From a virus, in the IMG/VR virus record IMGVR_UViG_3300044675_002467, positions 1-20,131 of that record: a DNA stretch of 20,131 nucleotides; one strand, given 5' to 3'. The translations under genes were made by a program, and so were the position numbers. Position 1 is the stretch's first letter; every line of letters starts with the position of its first letter. The notes beneath the pieces are model-generated. The model was not told the DNA's origin and ran no database searches. It saw nothing but the letters and a program-made list of their open reading frames with translations. Positions 7,088 to 13,803 of the stretch are shown piece after piece.

Positions 7088-7513
7088 ATGCCACGCCTTG
7101 TTCTCAATAACGCCTATGTGCTATTTGCAAGCAACGATATTTCGGAGTTTGTGACACAGATAGAATTGAAAACAAGCGTGGATACAATTGACACAACCCA
7201 AATTGGCGCACAATCAAGAACGCGCCAGGCTGGAGTGTTTGATAATTCTGTGACTTTTCAGTTCAATCAAGATTATGCCGACAATGCCCTTGAAGAACTT
7301 GTCAATGGTACTTCAATGGCAAACACGACAGTTGGAACTGCAGTTGCAATGCAGATCAGGCCAGTAAATGCACCAGTAAGTGCGAGCAATCCAAAATACA
7401 CATTCAATGCAGTTATCACCGAATGGCAATCTGTATCTGGTGAATTAGGAAGCCTTAGCACTGTTCAGGTTTCTTGGCCAATTTCAGGTAATATAACAAA
7501 ATCAATCACATAA
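7088..7513 (+). CDS. Major tail (tube) protein, copy 2 (tandem paralogue)
   Basis: This 141-residue protein starts immediately after the stop of copy 1 (TAAATG). It repeats its layout: MPRLVLNNAYVLFASNDISEF at the start, a TSVDTIDTT match to TSVDVVETT, DNSVTFQFNQDY, IRPVNAPVSASNPKYTF, and EWQSVSGELGSLSTVQVSWPISGNITKS at the end. Copy 1 and copy 2 therefore come from a gene duplication. Both lengths are intact and no stop or frameshift is seen, so both are probably used. Copy 1 or copy 2 could form the tube while the other forms a terminal or decorating ring; the sequence alone does not decide. Confidence 0.8.
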   Translation: MPRLVLNNAYVLFASNDISEFVTQIELKTSVDTIDTTQIGAQSRTRQAGVFDNSVTFQFNQDYADNALEELVNGTSMANTTVGTAVAMQIRPVNAPVSASNPKYTFNAVITEWQSVSGELGSLSTVQVSWPISGNITKSIT

Positions 7514-7527
7514 ACTAGGGGGAAAAG

Positions 7528-7806
7528 ATGGATGGATTATCAATTAAGTTAAAAACAACTGATGGTGTTGAGGCCTCTTACAAACTAACGCCTCGCATCA
7601 TTGTTGCATTTGAACAAAACTTTGGTGGGGGAATGCCTAAGTTGCTGGGCGAAGGGCAAAAAGTAGAATATATCTATTGGCTTGCCTGGAAAGCGTTGCA
7701 GACAAACGGCCATGTTGTAAAAGTTTTTGGGCCTGAATTCTTAGATACTCTTGTTAGCGCCGAATTGGATGCTGATGAATCTTTCGAATCCACCGCAACA
7801 GCCTAA
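7528..7806 (+). CDS. Tail assembly chaperone, short form (gpG-like)
   Basis: The 92-residue product follows GGGGGAAAAG at good spacing and starts MDGLSIKLKTTDGVEASYKLTPRI. It has the position and general form of the tail assembly chaperone that coats the tape measure protein during tail assembly: between tail tube and tape measure genes, helical, with an acidic C-terminus (LDADESFEST). In many siphoviruses a fraction of ribosomes change frame near the end of this gene to make a longer protein. Here a conserved-looking reading frame follows in the -1 frame, listed separately. The chaperone call rests on position, size and that pattern. Confidence 0.75.
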   Translation: MDGLSIKLKTTDGVEASYKLTPRIIVAFEQNFGGGMPKLLGEGQKVEYIYWLAWKALQTNGHVVKVFGPEFLDTLVSAELDADESFESTATA

Positions 7807-7931
7807 CTTATACGATTGCAGCCGTTGCGGTTGAAACAGGTATTCCAATCAGTGATTTGCTTGATGCGCCTGAAGGTATGCTTGAAGCAATCACTATCTA
7901 CATGAAGGAACGAGCTAAAGCCAATGGCTGA
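7779..7931 (+). CDS. Tail assembly chaperone, -1 frame extension (gpGT-like)
   Basis: The -1 frame relative to the upstream gene is open from 7779 to the TGA at 7929-7931 and has no start codon near its beginning. It encodes LTYTIAAVAVETGIPISDLL then DAPEGMLEAITIYMKERAKAN, which matches the helical T-domain pattern of chaperone extensions (an A-x-A-x-E-T-G-I turn, then a second helix). The best-looking slip point is TTC at 7783-7785, whose tRNA re-pairs with TTT one base back. A classic X-XXY-YYZ heptamer is absent. Slipping there gives a fusion of about 134 residues, reading ESF then RIHRNSL. The frame ends 8 bases inside the next gene. Confidence 0.7.
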   Translation: MFRIHRNSLTYTIAAVAVETGIPISDLLDAPEGMLEAITIYMKERAKANG

Positions 7932-8481
7932 AGAAGTAATTGTTCTGTATGGCATTAAAGAAACTCTTGATGCACTTAAAGAGTTTGATAAAGATGCAGT
8001 TAAGCGCTTCAACAAGGTTATCAATACCGAATTGGCGGGGGCAGAGCGAGATGCCAAAAACATCATCCAAGATCGCCCACCGATGAGTGGCTGGCGCAGA
8101 GCCGATGCTGCCAATGGCCGCACTCGTGGTGGTGCAGGTTGGCCTGGGTGGGATGCTGGTGAGATTAGGTCAAAGATTACAAAGACAAAGGCGCAAGGCA
8201 GAGTTCGTGGCAATTACACAACAAGTGCAGGTGCTTTACTTAACAAGTCTGCAGCGGGTGCAATCTTTGAAACTGCAGGTAAGAAAACCAAAGCAGGATT
8301 TGGTGGCGGTTCAGGGTCGCAATTCCTGCGAACTTTAGGCAACAGATTTGGTAAAGCCTCGCGTGTAGTATGGCGCGTTGTTGATAAAGATAGAGCAAGA
8401 ATTGAAGAAAATGTAGCCCGTGCGCTTGAAGAAGCAAAAGCCGATCTACAGAAACACCTACAGGGAGAGCGAGCTAAATAA
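7924..8481 (+). CDS. HK97 gp10-like minor tail / tail completion protein
   Basis: The 185-residue basic protein starts with VLYGIKETLDALKEFDKDAVKRF, the opening helix typical of HK97 gp10-like proteins, has an SGWRRA plus Gly/Arg-rich GGAGWPGWDAGEIR middle, and ends with FLRTLGNRFGKASRVVWRVVD followed by a long charged helix. Proteins of this type act at the head-tail junction or in tail completion. Their usual place is upstream of the tail tube gene, so its position between chaperone and tape measure is unusual. The start overlaps the chaperone extension by 8 bases, and the stop abuts the tape measure ATG. Confidence 0.6.
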   Translation: MAEEVIVLYGIKETLDALKEFDKDAVKRFNKVINTELAGAERDAKNIIQDRPPMSGWRRADAANGRTRGGAGWPGWDAGEIRSKITKTKAQGRVRGNYTTSAGALLNKSAAGAIFETAGKKTKAGFGGGSGSQFLRTLGNRFGKASRVVWRVVDKDRARIEENVARALEEAKADLQKHLQGERAK

Positions 8482-9960
8482 ATGGCAGTTGGCGCAGTTG
8501 TAGCCCGCATCCTCACCCAGTATTCTGATAAAGGTTCAAAGGCTGCTACAAAAGACATAAACAAATTGGGCAAGAGTTTTGACAAGTTTGCCAAGAAATC
8601 TGCAAAAGCCTTTGGAGTAGCAGCGTTAGCAGCAGCAGCATTTGCAGTAAAGATTGGCAAGGATGCAGTTGAAGCTGCAATGGCAGATCAAAAATCACAG
8701 GCACTTCTTGCTAACTCTTTGCGCAATACTGTTGGTGCAACCGATGGTGCAATTGAGGGCGTAGAAAAACACATCACTGCGCTTCAAAAGCAATTTTCAG
8801 TTGTGGATGATGAACTTCGCCCTGCATTTGGTCGTTTGGCTGCCGCGTTTGGTTCAACTACTGCAGCACAAGAAGCAATGCAAATTGCATTAGATGTAAG
8901 CGCCTTTGCTGGCGTTGATCTTGCTACTGCAACAGAGGCGATAATTAAAGCAAGTCAGGGTCAATACAGAGCGCTTAACAAACTTGTGCCAGGTATCGGT
9001 GCTGCAACAATTGCAACAAAAGATTTTGGCAAAATCACCGATAAGGTTACAAAGATTGTAGGCGGTGCCGCTGCCACTCGCGCAGGCACCCTTGAAGGCA
9101 AGATGAACGGCCTTAAAATTGCATTTGGCGAAGCCATGGAAACTTTGGGTTATGCGCTTTTGCCAGTGCTTGAAAAGTTTGCCACGATGCTTACAACACA
9201 AATACTTCCAAAAGTTGAAGATTTTATTGCACTCAATAAGGACAAGTTAGCGGCAGGATTTGCTTTTGCTGCTGAGATGGCACTCAAATTGCTTAACACT
9301 GCAGTTGCATTTTCTAACTGGTGCGCAAACAATATGGGCCTTGTAAAAGGTATGGCAATATTGATTGCTGGAATGTTTGCAGTAGGTCGGCTTGCTGCCT
9401 TTGTAACTGCAATACAGGCAATCACTGCCGCAATGGTAGTTTTACGAACCACTGCAATTGGTGCTGCGATTGCAGTTGCACTTACAACAGGTGGTTCAAA
9501 TCTTGCACTGGGAGCAGCCGCAATTGCAGCATACTCAGGATATTTATATTTTGGTCAAGATGACCCAGCCAAAAAGGGTAAAAAGGGCGTTAGCCCACGC
9601 GGTAATTCAAACAATCGTGATTTTATTACTGATCCTTTTGGGCCTGCTACTGATGGCCTTGAAGATTTTACTAGTGGCTTGAATAAAGCAACCGCAGCAG
9701 CAAAGAAATCTGTAGATCAGTTAATCAATGAAGCGGCAGCAAAGAAAAACTTAGAACGGCAAAAGATGCTTTCGGGTTCAACATCACTTGCAGTTGGACA
9801 AGGTGGCAAGTTGTACGGGGCAAATAGTGGCAGAAATGTAATTGTCAATGTTGCAGGCTCAGTTACCACTGAAGGCGATCTTGTCACCGCAATTGCAAAT
9901 GGATTAAGCCGCACAAATCGGCGTAGCTTTGGCAGCGCTGGGGGGCTTCTAACACTATGA
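8482..9960 (+). CDS. Tape measure protein
   Basis: This 492-residue, Ala- and Lys-rich helical protein sits right after the chaperone region, where the tape measure protein, which sets tail length and is ejected with the DNA, is expected. It begins with TQYSDKGSKAATKDINKLGKSFDKF, a common opening for actinophage tape measures, followed by a hydrophobic Ala-rich stretch (47-58). The region around LNKLVPGIGAATIATKDFGKI (165-185) and GTLEGKMNGLKIAFGEAMETLG (202-223) is family-like. Residues 290-356 are strongly hydrophobic, as in tape measures that form membrane segments. The C-terminus is basic and Ser/Gly-rich. At under 500 residues it is short, implying a short tail. ATGA overlap with the next gene. 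Confidence 0.9.
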   Translation: MAVGAVVARILTQYSDKGSKAATKDINKLGKSFDKFAKKSAKAFGVAALAAAAFAVKIGKDAVEAAMADQKSQALLANSLRNTVGATDGAIEGVEKHITALQKQFSVVDDELRPAFGRLAAAFGSTTAAQEAMQIALDVSAFAGVDLATATEAIIKASQGQYRALNKLVPGIGAATIATKDFGKITDKVTKIVGGAAATRAGTLEGKMNGLKIAFGEAMETLGYALLPVLEKFATMLTTQILPKVEDFIALNKDKLAAGFAFAAEMALKLLNTAVAFSNWCANNMGLVKGMAILIAGMFAVGRLAAFVTAIQAITAAMVVLRTTAIGAAIAVALTTGGSNLALGAAAIAAYSGYLYFGQDDPAKKGKKGVSPRGNSNNRDFITDPFGPATDGLEDFTSGLNKATAAAKKSVDQLINEAAAKKNLERQKMLSGSTSLAVGQGGKLYGANSGRNVIVNVAGSVTTEGDLVTAIANGLSRTNRRSFGSAGGLLTL

Positions 9961-11087
9961 CCGCATTTGATGGAATCACAACGCCTGCAGTAACAGTGCA
10001 ATTCTTAAAAAGTGGTTCATTTGTCACAGTTGCAACCAGTGATGTAATCAGCATAAACATTCGCCGTGGCCGAACACGCCAAAGTGAGCGCGATCAATGC
10101 GGCACTGCCGATATTATTCTCAACAATTTCAGCGGTATCTATAACCCTGATAATACCGATGCAAGTAACCCTTATGTTGTCAGCGGTGTAAACATCCTGC
10201 GTGATGGTTTGCAAATGCGCATTGTGGCTACAATCGGCGGTACCGCATACAACCTTTACTACGGCTTTTTGGAAATTACACGGGTTGATCAAGGCGAAGC
10301 CCCAGCGGTAACAATGACATTTGTTGATGGCATTGCCTACATCGCCGATGCCCAGGCACCAGCACTAGCCGCTGCCGCGAACGCTGAAACCGCAGCCACT
10401 CGCGTTGGCCGTATGTTAGACATTGTGGGCTGGCCAAGTGGCGGTTCACGCTCACTAACAGGTTCAGTGGGGATGCTGGCTACAGTGCAGAATCGCTCTT
10501 GTATGGCATTGATTTACCAGGCAGTTGATGCCATCGCTGGCCGTTTCTATATCTCACGCAATAATGTTGCAACCCTTGTGCCTCTTGCTGACAAGTTCTC
10601 ACGCCCAACCCAATTGCTTTTCACTGATACAGGTGCAAGCAACACTGTTGGCTATATGGAGTTATTCACCAACCCTGGCACTTATTATGTTGTGAATCAG
10701 GCAGTGGTTGATCGTGGCAATGCAAACAAGCAATACACATCAACCTATAACCCAAGCAAAAACTCATACGGTATTGCTAAGGCAGTTTTTGATGCACCTG
10801 TTGCAACCGATAGTAATGCTCAAAATTTAGCCTTATACGAATCACGCAAATTGGCTGACCCGCTTACCTATGTTGAGCGCATTGATTTTAACGCACTGGC
10901 AGTTGGCGATTATGGTGCCTTGTACCCTGACTTTCTATCAACTGAACTTGGCGATCAGGTAAGCGTTGTGCGCTCAGGTGTGCAATACAACCTAGTTGTT
11001 GAAGGTATGGCGTTTGTAATCGTGCAAAACAATTGGATGATGAGCTACACCACTTCAGCCATTAACCCTTACAGTATTACCATCTAG
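9957..11087 (+). CDS. Minor tail protein, tail-tip hub / distal tail-like
   Basis: The 376-residue protein follows the tape measure with a 4-base ATGA overlap. It opens with a beta domain containing ISINIRRGRTRQSERDQCGTADIIL and FSGIYNPDNTDASNPY, a pattern common in actinophage tail-tip proteins, where the R-G-R-T plus N-x-x-G-x-Y-x-P elements recur. The middle has VGRMLDIVGWPSG and QAVDAIAGRFYISRNN, and the C-terminus LGDQVSVVRSGVQYNLVVEGMAF, which resembles the hub fold of phage tail proteins (gp27-like). It probably caps the tube and holds the fibres. The fold assignment is by resemblance only. Confidence 0.75.
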   Translation: MTAFDGITTPAVTVQFLKSGSFVTVATSDVISINIRRGRTRQSERDQCGTADIILNNFSGIYNPDNTDASNPYVVSGVNILRDGLQMRIVATIGGTAYNLYYGFLEITRVDQGEAPAVTMTFVDGIAYIADAQAPALAAAANAETAATRVGRMLDIVGWPSGGSRSLTGSVGMLATVQNRSCMALIYQAVDAIAGRFYISRNNVATLVPLADKFSRPTQLLFTDTGASNTVGYMELFTNPGTYYVVNQAVVDRGNANKQYTSTYNPSKNSYGIAKAVFDAPVATDSNAQNLALYESRKLADPLTYVERIDFNALAVGDYGALYPDFLSTELGDQVSVVRSGVQYNLVVEGMAFVIVQNNWMMSYTTSAINPYSITI

Positions 11088-11095
11088 GGGGAACA

Positions 11096-12427
11096 ATGCC
11101 TTTATGCCCGCAGATCACTAACACGCCAATCACAGTTTCATTGACTGCAGATTACACAGTTACCAATGTGTTGCCAGTTCTTCCTGCAAATACTGAACAA
11201 CTAGCAGCAACTGATGCAAATGTTGCAGCGGCGGTGGCAACGGCAAATGCGGCAGCAGCAACTGCAGGAACTGCTCAAAGCACTGCCAATACCGCCCTTG
11301 CCAATGCAGCAACTGCATACAATGCCGCAATCGGCTCGCTTCAGCCAAGTGCCAGCACCATTGTTAATGCCAGCAATCAAATGACTGCAATAGCAGCCAA
11401 CGGCATTACAGTTTATTCAGGTGCATCTTCATCAAGCGGTGCGCGTGTAGTAATGAACTCTGTTGGCCTTGCTGGTTACGATGCTTCAAACAATGCAACT
11501 TTTTCAATTACTGCATCAACAGGAGCCGCAGTATTTTCAGGTTCAGTTACTGGCGCAACCATTACTGGCGGAACTCTTAATATTGCTGGTAATGCCATCA
11601 TCAATTCAAGTGGTTTATTGACTGCAACAGGTGCCACTATAACTGGCACGATCAATGCAACCGCAGGCTATTTTGGAACTGTAAGCAATGGATTCTCAAT
11701 TAACTCAACAGGTTTGGTTGGCGTTGGTAGCGGAATCATTGTTGGCGGAACAATCACCACTAGCTCAGGTTCAAACTCAGTATCTTTGGTTGGCTCAAGC
11801 AACTCATTAACATTCAAAAATGGCGGCAGCAATGTAGGCCATATTGTTCCACTCTCAAGCAATGGTGTGATTATGCACTACGGCGCAACCGCCGATGGTT
11901 CAGGTGGAACATTCCCGCAAATGTTCGTTGGTTCTGCAAATGCTTCAATGTCTGCCAGTTCAACACATAGCGTTGGTGTTTCAACATCAATTGGAATTAA
12001 CTTAACTGCATCAACTGGTGGCATCAATCTCAATAGCCAAACCAACTACCCAGGGATTGCAACGGGTGCTGGTAGCACAATGGTTGTTGTTACTACAGGT
12101 TCCCGTATTGCTTACACAACATCATCTGAACGCTTCAAGCAAGATATCCAATACATTGCAAGCCCAGGATGGCTTGATAAGGTAATGGCGATGAAGCCAA
12201 TCACCTACAAAACAAGTGAAGATTTTACAATTGAAGGTGAGCCAAATGAAACACAGTATGGTTTCCTGGCTGAAGATATTTATGATTTGGGTGGCGGTTT
12301 AGAAAAAGCCGTAGTTCTCGACCCACTAGGCGAGCCTTTCTCACTTTCATATGATCGTTTAACTGTATTTCTAACGCTTGCAATCAAGGAACTCAAAGCT
12401 GAAATAGATCAACTCAAGGGGGAATAA
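11096..12427 (+). CDS. Tail fibre/spike with C-terminal S74 intramolecular chaperone domain
   Basis: The 443-residue protein starts after TAGGGGGAACA. Residues 40-85 are Ala-rich and probably coiled coil; residues 95-340 are Gly/Ser/Thr-rich repeats (GATITGG, INSTGL, GTITTSSG) that suggest a beta-helical trimeric shaft. From residue 343 on, SSERFKQDIQYI, then ITYKTSED, TQYGFLAEDIYDL, SLSYDRLTVFLTLAIKELK match the S74 peptidase domain. In that family the Ser of the S-x-x-R-x-K motif cleaves the chain just before itself, with the Lys as partner, after the domain has helped the fibre trimerise. The motif here is intact, so self-cleavage near residue 343 is expected. The last bases overlap a small coiled-coil gene by one base. 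Confidence 0.88.
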   Translation: MPLCPQITNTPITVSLTADYTVTNVLPVLPANTEQLAATDANVAAAVATANAAAATAGTAQSTANTALANAATAYNAAIGSLQPSASTIVNASNQMTAIAANGITVYSGASSSSGARVVMNSVGLAGYDASNNATFSITASTGAAVFSGSVTGATITGGTLNIAGNAIINSSGLLTATGATITGTINATAGYFGTVSNGFSINSTGLVGVGSGIIVGGTITTSSGSNSVSLVGSSNSLTFKNGGSNVGHIVPLSSNGVIMHYGATADGSGGTFPQMFVGSANASMSASSTHSVGVSTSIGINLTASTGGINLNSQTNYPGIATGAGSTMVVVTTGSRIAYTTSSERFKQDIQYIASPGWLDKVMAMKPITYKTSEDFTIEGEPNETQYGFLAEDIYDLGGGLEKAVVLDPLGEPFSLSYDRLTVFLTLAIKELKAEIDQLKGE

Positions 12428-12537
12428 TGGAAAAAGAGATAGACATTCAAGAAGTCTTGAAGAATATGCGTGAAACCATCGGCGTACTCGCCCAGGAAAA
12501 CGCAGTTCTAAAGGCACAACTCACACTTAACTCATAA
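12427..12537 (+). CDS. Small coiled-coil protein (36 aa)
   Basis: A 36-codon gene begins on the last base of the fibre stop (TAATG) after AAGGGGGAAT, a good ribosome-binding site. Its product starts MEKEIDIQEVLKNMRETIG and continues LAQENAVLKAQLTL, with hydrophobic residues at heptad spacing, so it should be a short coiled coil. Such tiny proteins often follow fibre genes in phages; they might pair with the fibre or the membrane protein that follows. No family is recognised. Confidence 0.6.
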   Translation: MEKEIDIQEVLKNMRETIGVLAQENAVLKAQLTLNS

Positions 12538-12553
12538 CGGGAGAACCGCGCAA

Positions 12554-12748
12554 ATGACACCAGCAAACTGGGCAGGCTTAATTGTCTCAATCATCGCAAT
12601 TGTAAGTGCCTTTACAGGTGCAGTTCGATGGCTTGTTAAGCATTACTTGGCTGAACTCAAGCCTAATGGTGGCAGTTCAATGCGCGATTCAATTAACAGA
12701 CTTGAAGCACAAATGGACATTGTGCTTGACCTATTGGCAAAGAAGTGA
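12554..12748 (+). CDS. Small membrane protein, holin-like (first of lysis cassette)
   Basis: The 64-residue product starts at ATG 12554 after AACGGGAGAACCGCG. It has one strong membrane segment (WAGLIVSIIAIVSAFTGAVRW, about residues 6-26), then a basic and Gly/Ser-containing linker, and a C-terminal coiled coil (MRDSINRLEAQMDIVLDLLAKK). This is a common layout for small holin-like or holin-regulating proteins. Its GTGA overlap with the peptidase gene that follows supports a lysis role. A tail-associated membrane protein cannot be excluded. Confidence 0.65.
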   Translation: MTPANWAGLIVSIIAIVSAFTGAVRWLVKHYLAELKPNGGSSMRDSINRLEAQMDIVLDLLAKK

Positions 12749-13230
12749 GAGCAACACCAGCGGCAATGGCGGTGCTACGCCAAGCCACCGCCCTGAAGCC
12801 ATTGCGCAAGAAACTTTCAGATGGGTTACTGCCATCGGCTGCCCATCAGGTTCAAAATCCAAAGTCTGATCACAATACTGGCCTAGCCGTGGACCTTACC
12901 CACGACCCTAAAGGTGGCATTGATTGCGCTGAAATCTTTGAGAAGTTGAAAGATGACAAGCGCGTTAATTACTTAATTTTCAGCGGAAAGATTTGGTCAA
13001 AGGCCAAAGCTAAAGAAGGCAATCGCAAATACACTGGTTCAAACCAGCACACTAAGCACCTTCACATTTCCATCAAGGCAGAGTTTGCCAATGACACTTC
13101 ACCGTGGTTTTGGTGGCTTAATCAGCCCAAAATAATTACACAAATCGGTGCTAAAATCGTACCGATTCCTGCAAAAAAAGCATACAAAGCCGAAGTTTGC
13201 ACTTGTTGCAAAGTTCACGGCAAGAAATAA
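12745..13230 (+). CDS. Endolysin, M15-type zinc peptidase
   Basis: The 161-residue product starts at GTG 12745, overlapping the preceding stop by four bases. It carries the M15/VanY-type zinc site: SDHNTGLAVD (residues 41-50), which fits SxHxxGxAxD with zinc ligands His43 and Asp50, and KHLHIS with His105 and His107, the latter the likely third ligand. Enzymes of this type cut peptide bonds in cell-wall peptidoglycan (D-Ala-D-Ala or L-Ala-D-Glu). The C-terminal part (about 120-161) is Trp- and Lys-rich and ends in a CTCC cluster, possibly a small wall-binding or metal-binding tail. No signal peptide is visible, so it should need a holin. Flanked on both sides by small membrane proteins. Confidence 0.82.
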   Translation: MRATPAAMAVLRQATALKPLRKKLSDGLLPSAAHQVQNPKSDHNTGLAVDLTHDPKGGIDCAEIFEKLKDDKRVNYLIFSGKIWSKAKAKEGNRKYTGSNQHTKHLHISIKAEFANDTSPWFWWLNQPKIITQIGAKIVPIPAKKAYKAEVCTCCKVHGKK

Positions 13231-13242
13231 GGGAGCAATCAA

Positions 13243-13428
13243 ATGGAACAATTCAAGCAAATCGCACTTTCTTGGTTTCGCGCAGCAGCAGCAGCAGCAA
13301 TTGCCCTGTATCTTGCAGGCGAAACTGATCTAAAAACTCTTGGAATGGCCGCCGTTGCTGGCGCTGCAGGTCCAATCTTGAAATACTTAGATTCATCAGC
13401 AACAGAATTTGGCAACGGCTCAAAGTAA
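13243..13428 (+). CDS. Holin (small membrane protein, second of lysis cassette)
   Basis: The 61-residue product starts at ATG 13243 after AAGGGAGCAATCAA. It has two hydrophobic parts: WFRAAAAAAIALYLAG (about 11-26) and LGMAAVAGAAGPILKYL (33-49), separated by a short ETDLKT turn, giving a hairpin with both ends on the same side. This resembles r1t-type phage holins, which open the cell membrane at lysis. It follows the peptidase gene by 12 bases. A run of Ala codons (GCA repeated) is present near the start. Alternative: a non-holin membrane protein. Position beside the endolysin favours holin. Confidence 0.72.
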   Translation: MEQFKQIALSWFRAAAAAAIALYLAGETDLKTLGMAAVAGAAGPILKYLDSSATEFGNGSK

Positions 13429-13455
13429 TCCACCCCTAGTTTTTGGAGCAATTAA

Positions 13456-13803
13456 ATGGCGGCAGGTACCTTAGATTTTACGATTGAACAAGGGGCAACT
13501 TTCAATCTTCTTTTAACTTGGAAAATTAACAATGTTGCAGTCAACCTCACTGGTTACACTGCTCGCCTACAAGCACGCGTTGATGTTGAAGATACTGAAA
13601 CAATACTGAGCCTAACAACTGCAAATGGTGGCATCACACTTGGCGGCGTACTTGGCACAATTAGCCTAGATCAAACTGCCATTCAAACAACACTTTTGCC
13701 ACCAGGCACTTATGTTTATGATCTTGAATTGATTGCCTCCAATGCAACAGTTACCCGCCTTGTGCAAGGTGAGCTACTCATCAGCGCAGAGGTGACACGA
13801 TGA
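13456..13803 (+). CDS. LtfC/BppU-like beta-sandwich tail protein
   Basis: The 115-residue product starts after TTTGGAGC and has [17 protein letters not shown], then [15 protein letters not shown], then a [18 protein letters not shown] turn, and a final [34 protein letters not shown]-like region (about residues 82-115). This is the pattern of the small beta-sandwich domain found at the N-terminus of baseplate upper proteins and in stand-alone tail proteins of many phages. It probably links fibres to the tail tip. Its stop overlaps the collagen-like fibre gene by four bases (ATGA), so the two are likely coupled and may work together. Confidence 0.75.
   Translation: MAAGTLDFTIEQGATFNLLLTWKINNVAVNLTGYTARLQARVDVEDTETILSLTTANGGITLGGVLGTISLDQTAIQTTLLPPGTYVYDLELIASNATVTRLVQGELLISAEVTR

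Noticed and set aside
8214-8660. 148-codon open frame on the - strand across the gp10-like and tape measure genes
   Set aside because: It lies opposite two strong + strand genes, starts without a ribosome-binding site and has a low-complexity Ala/Ser make-up; it is a by-product of codon use.
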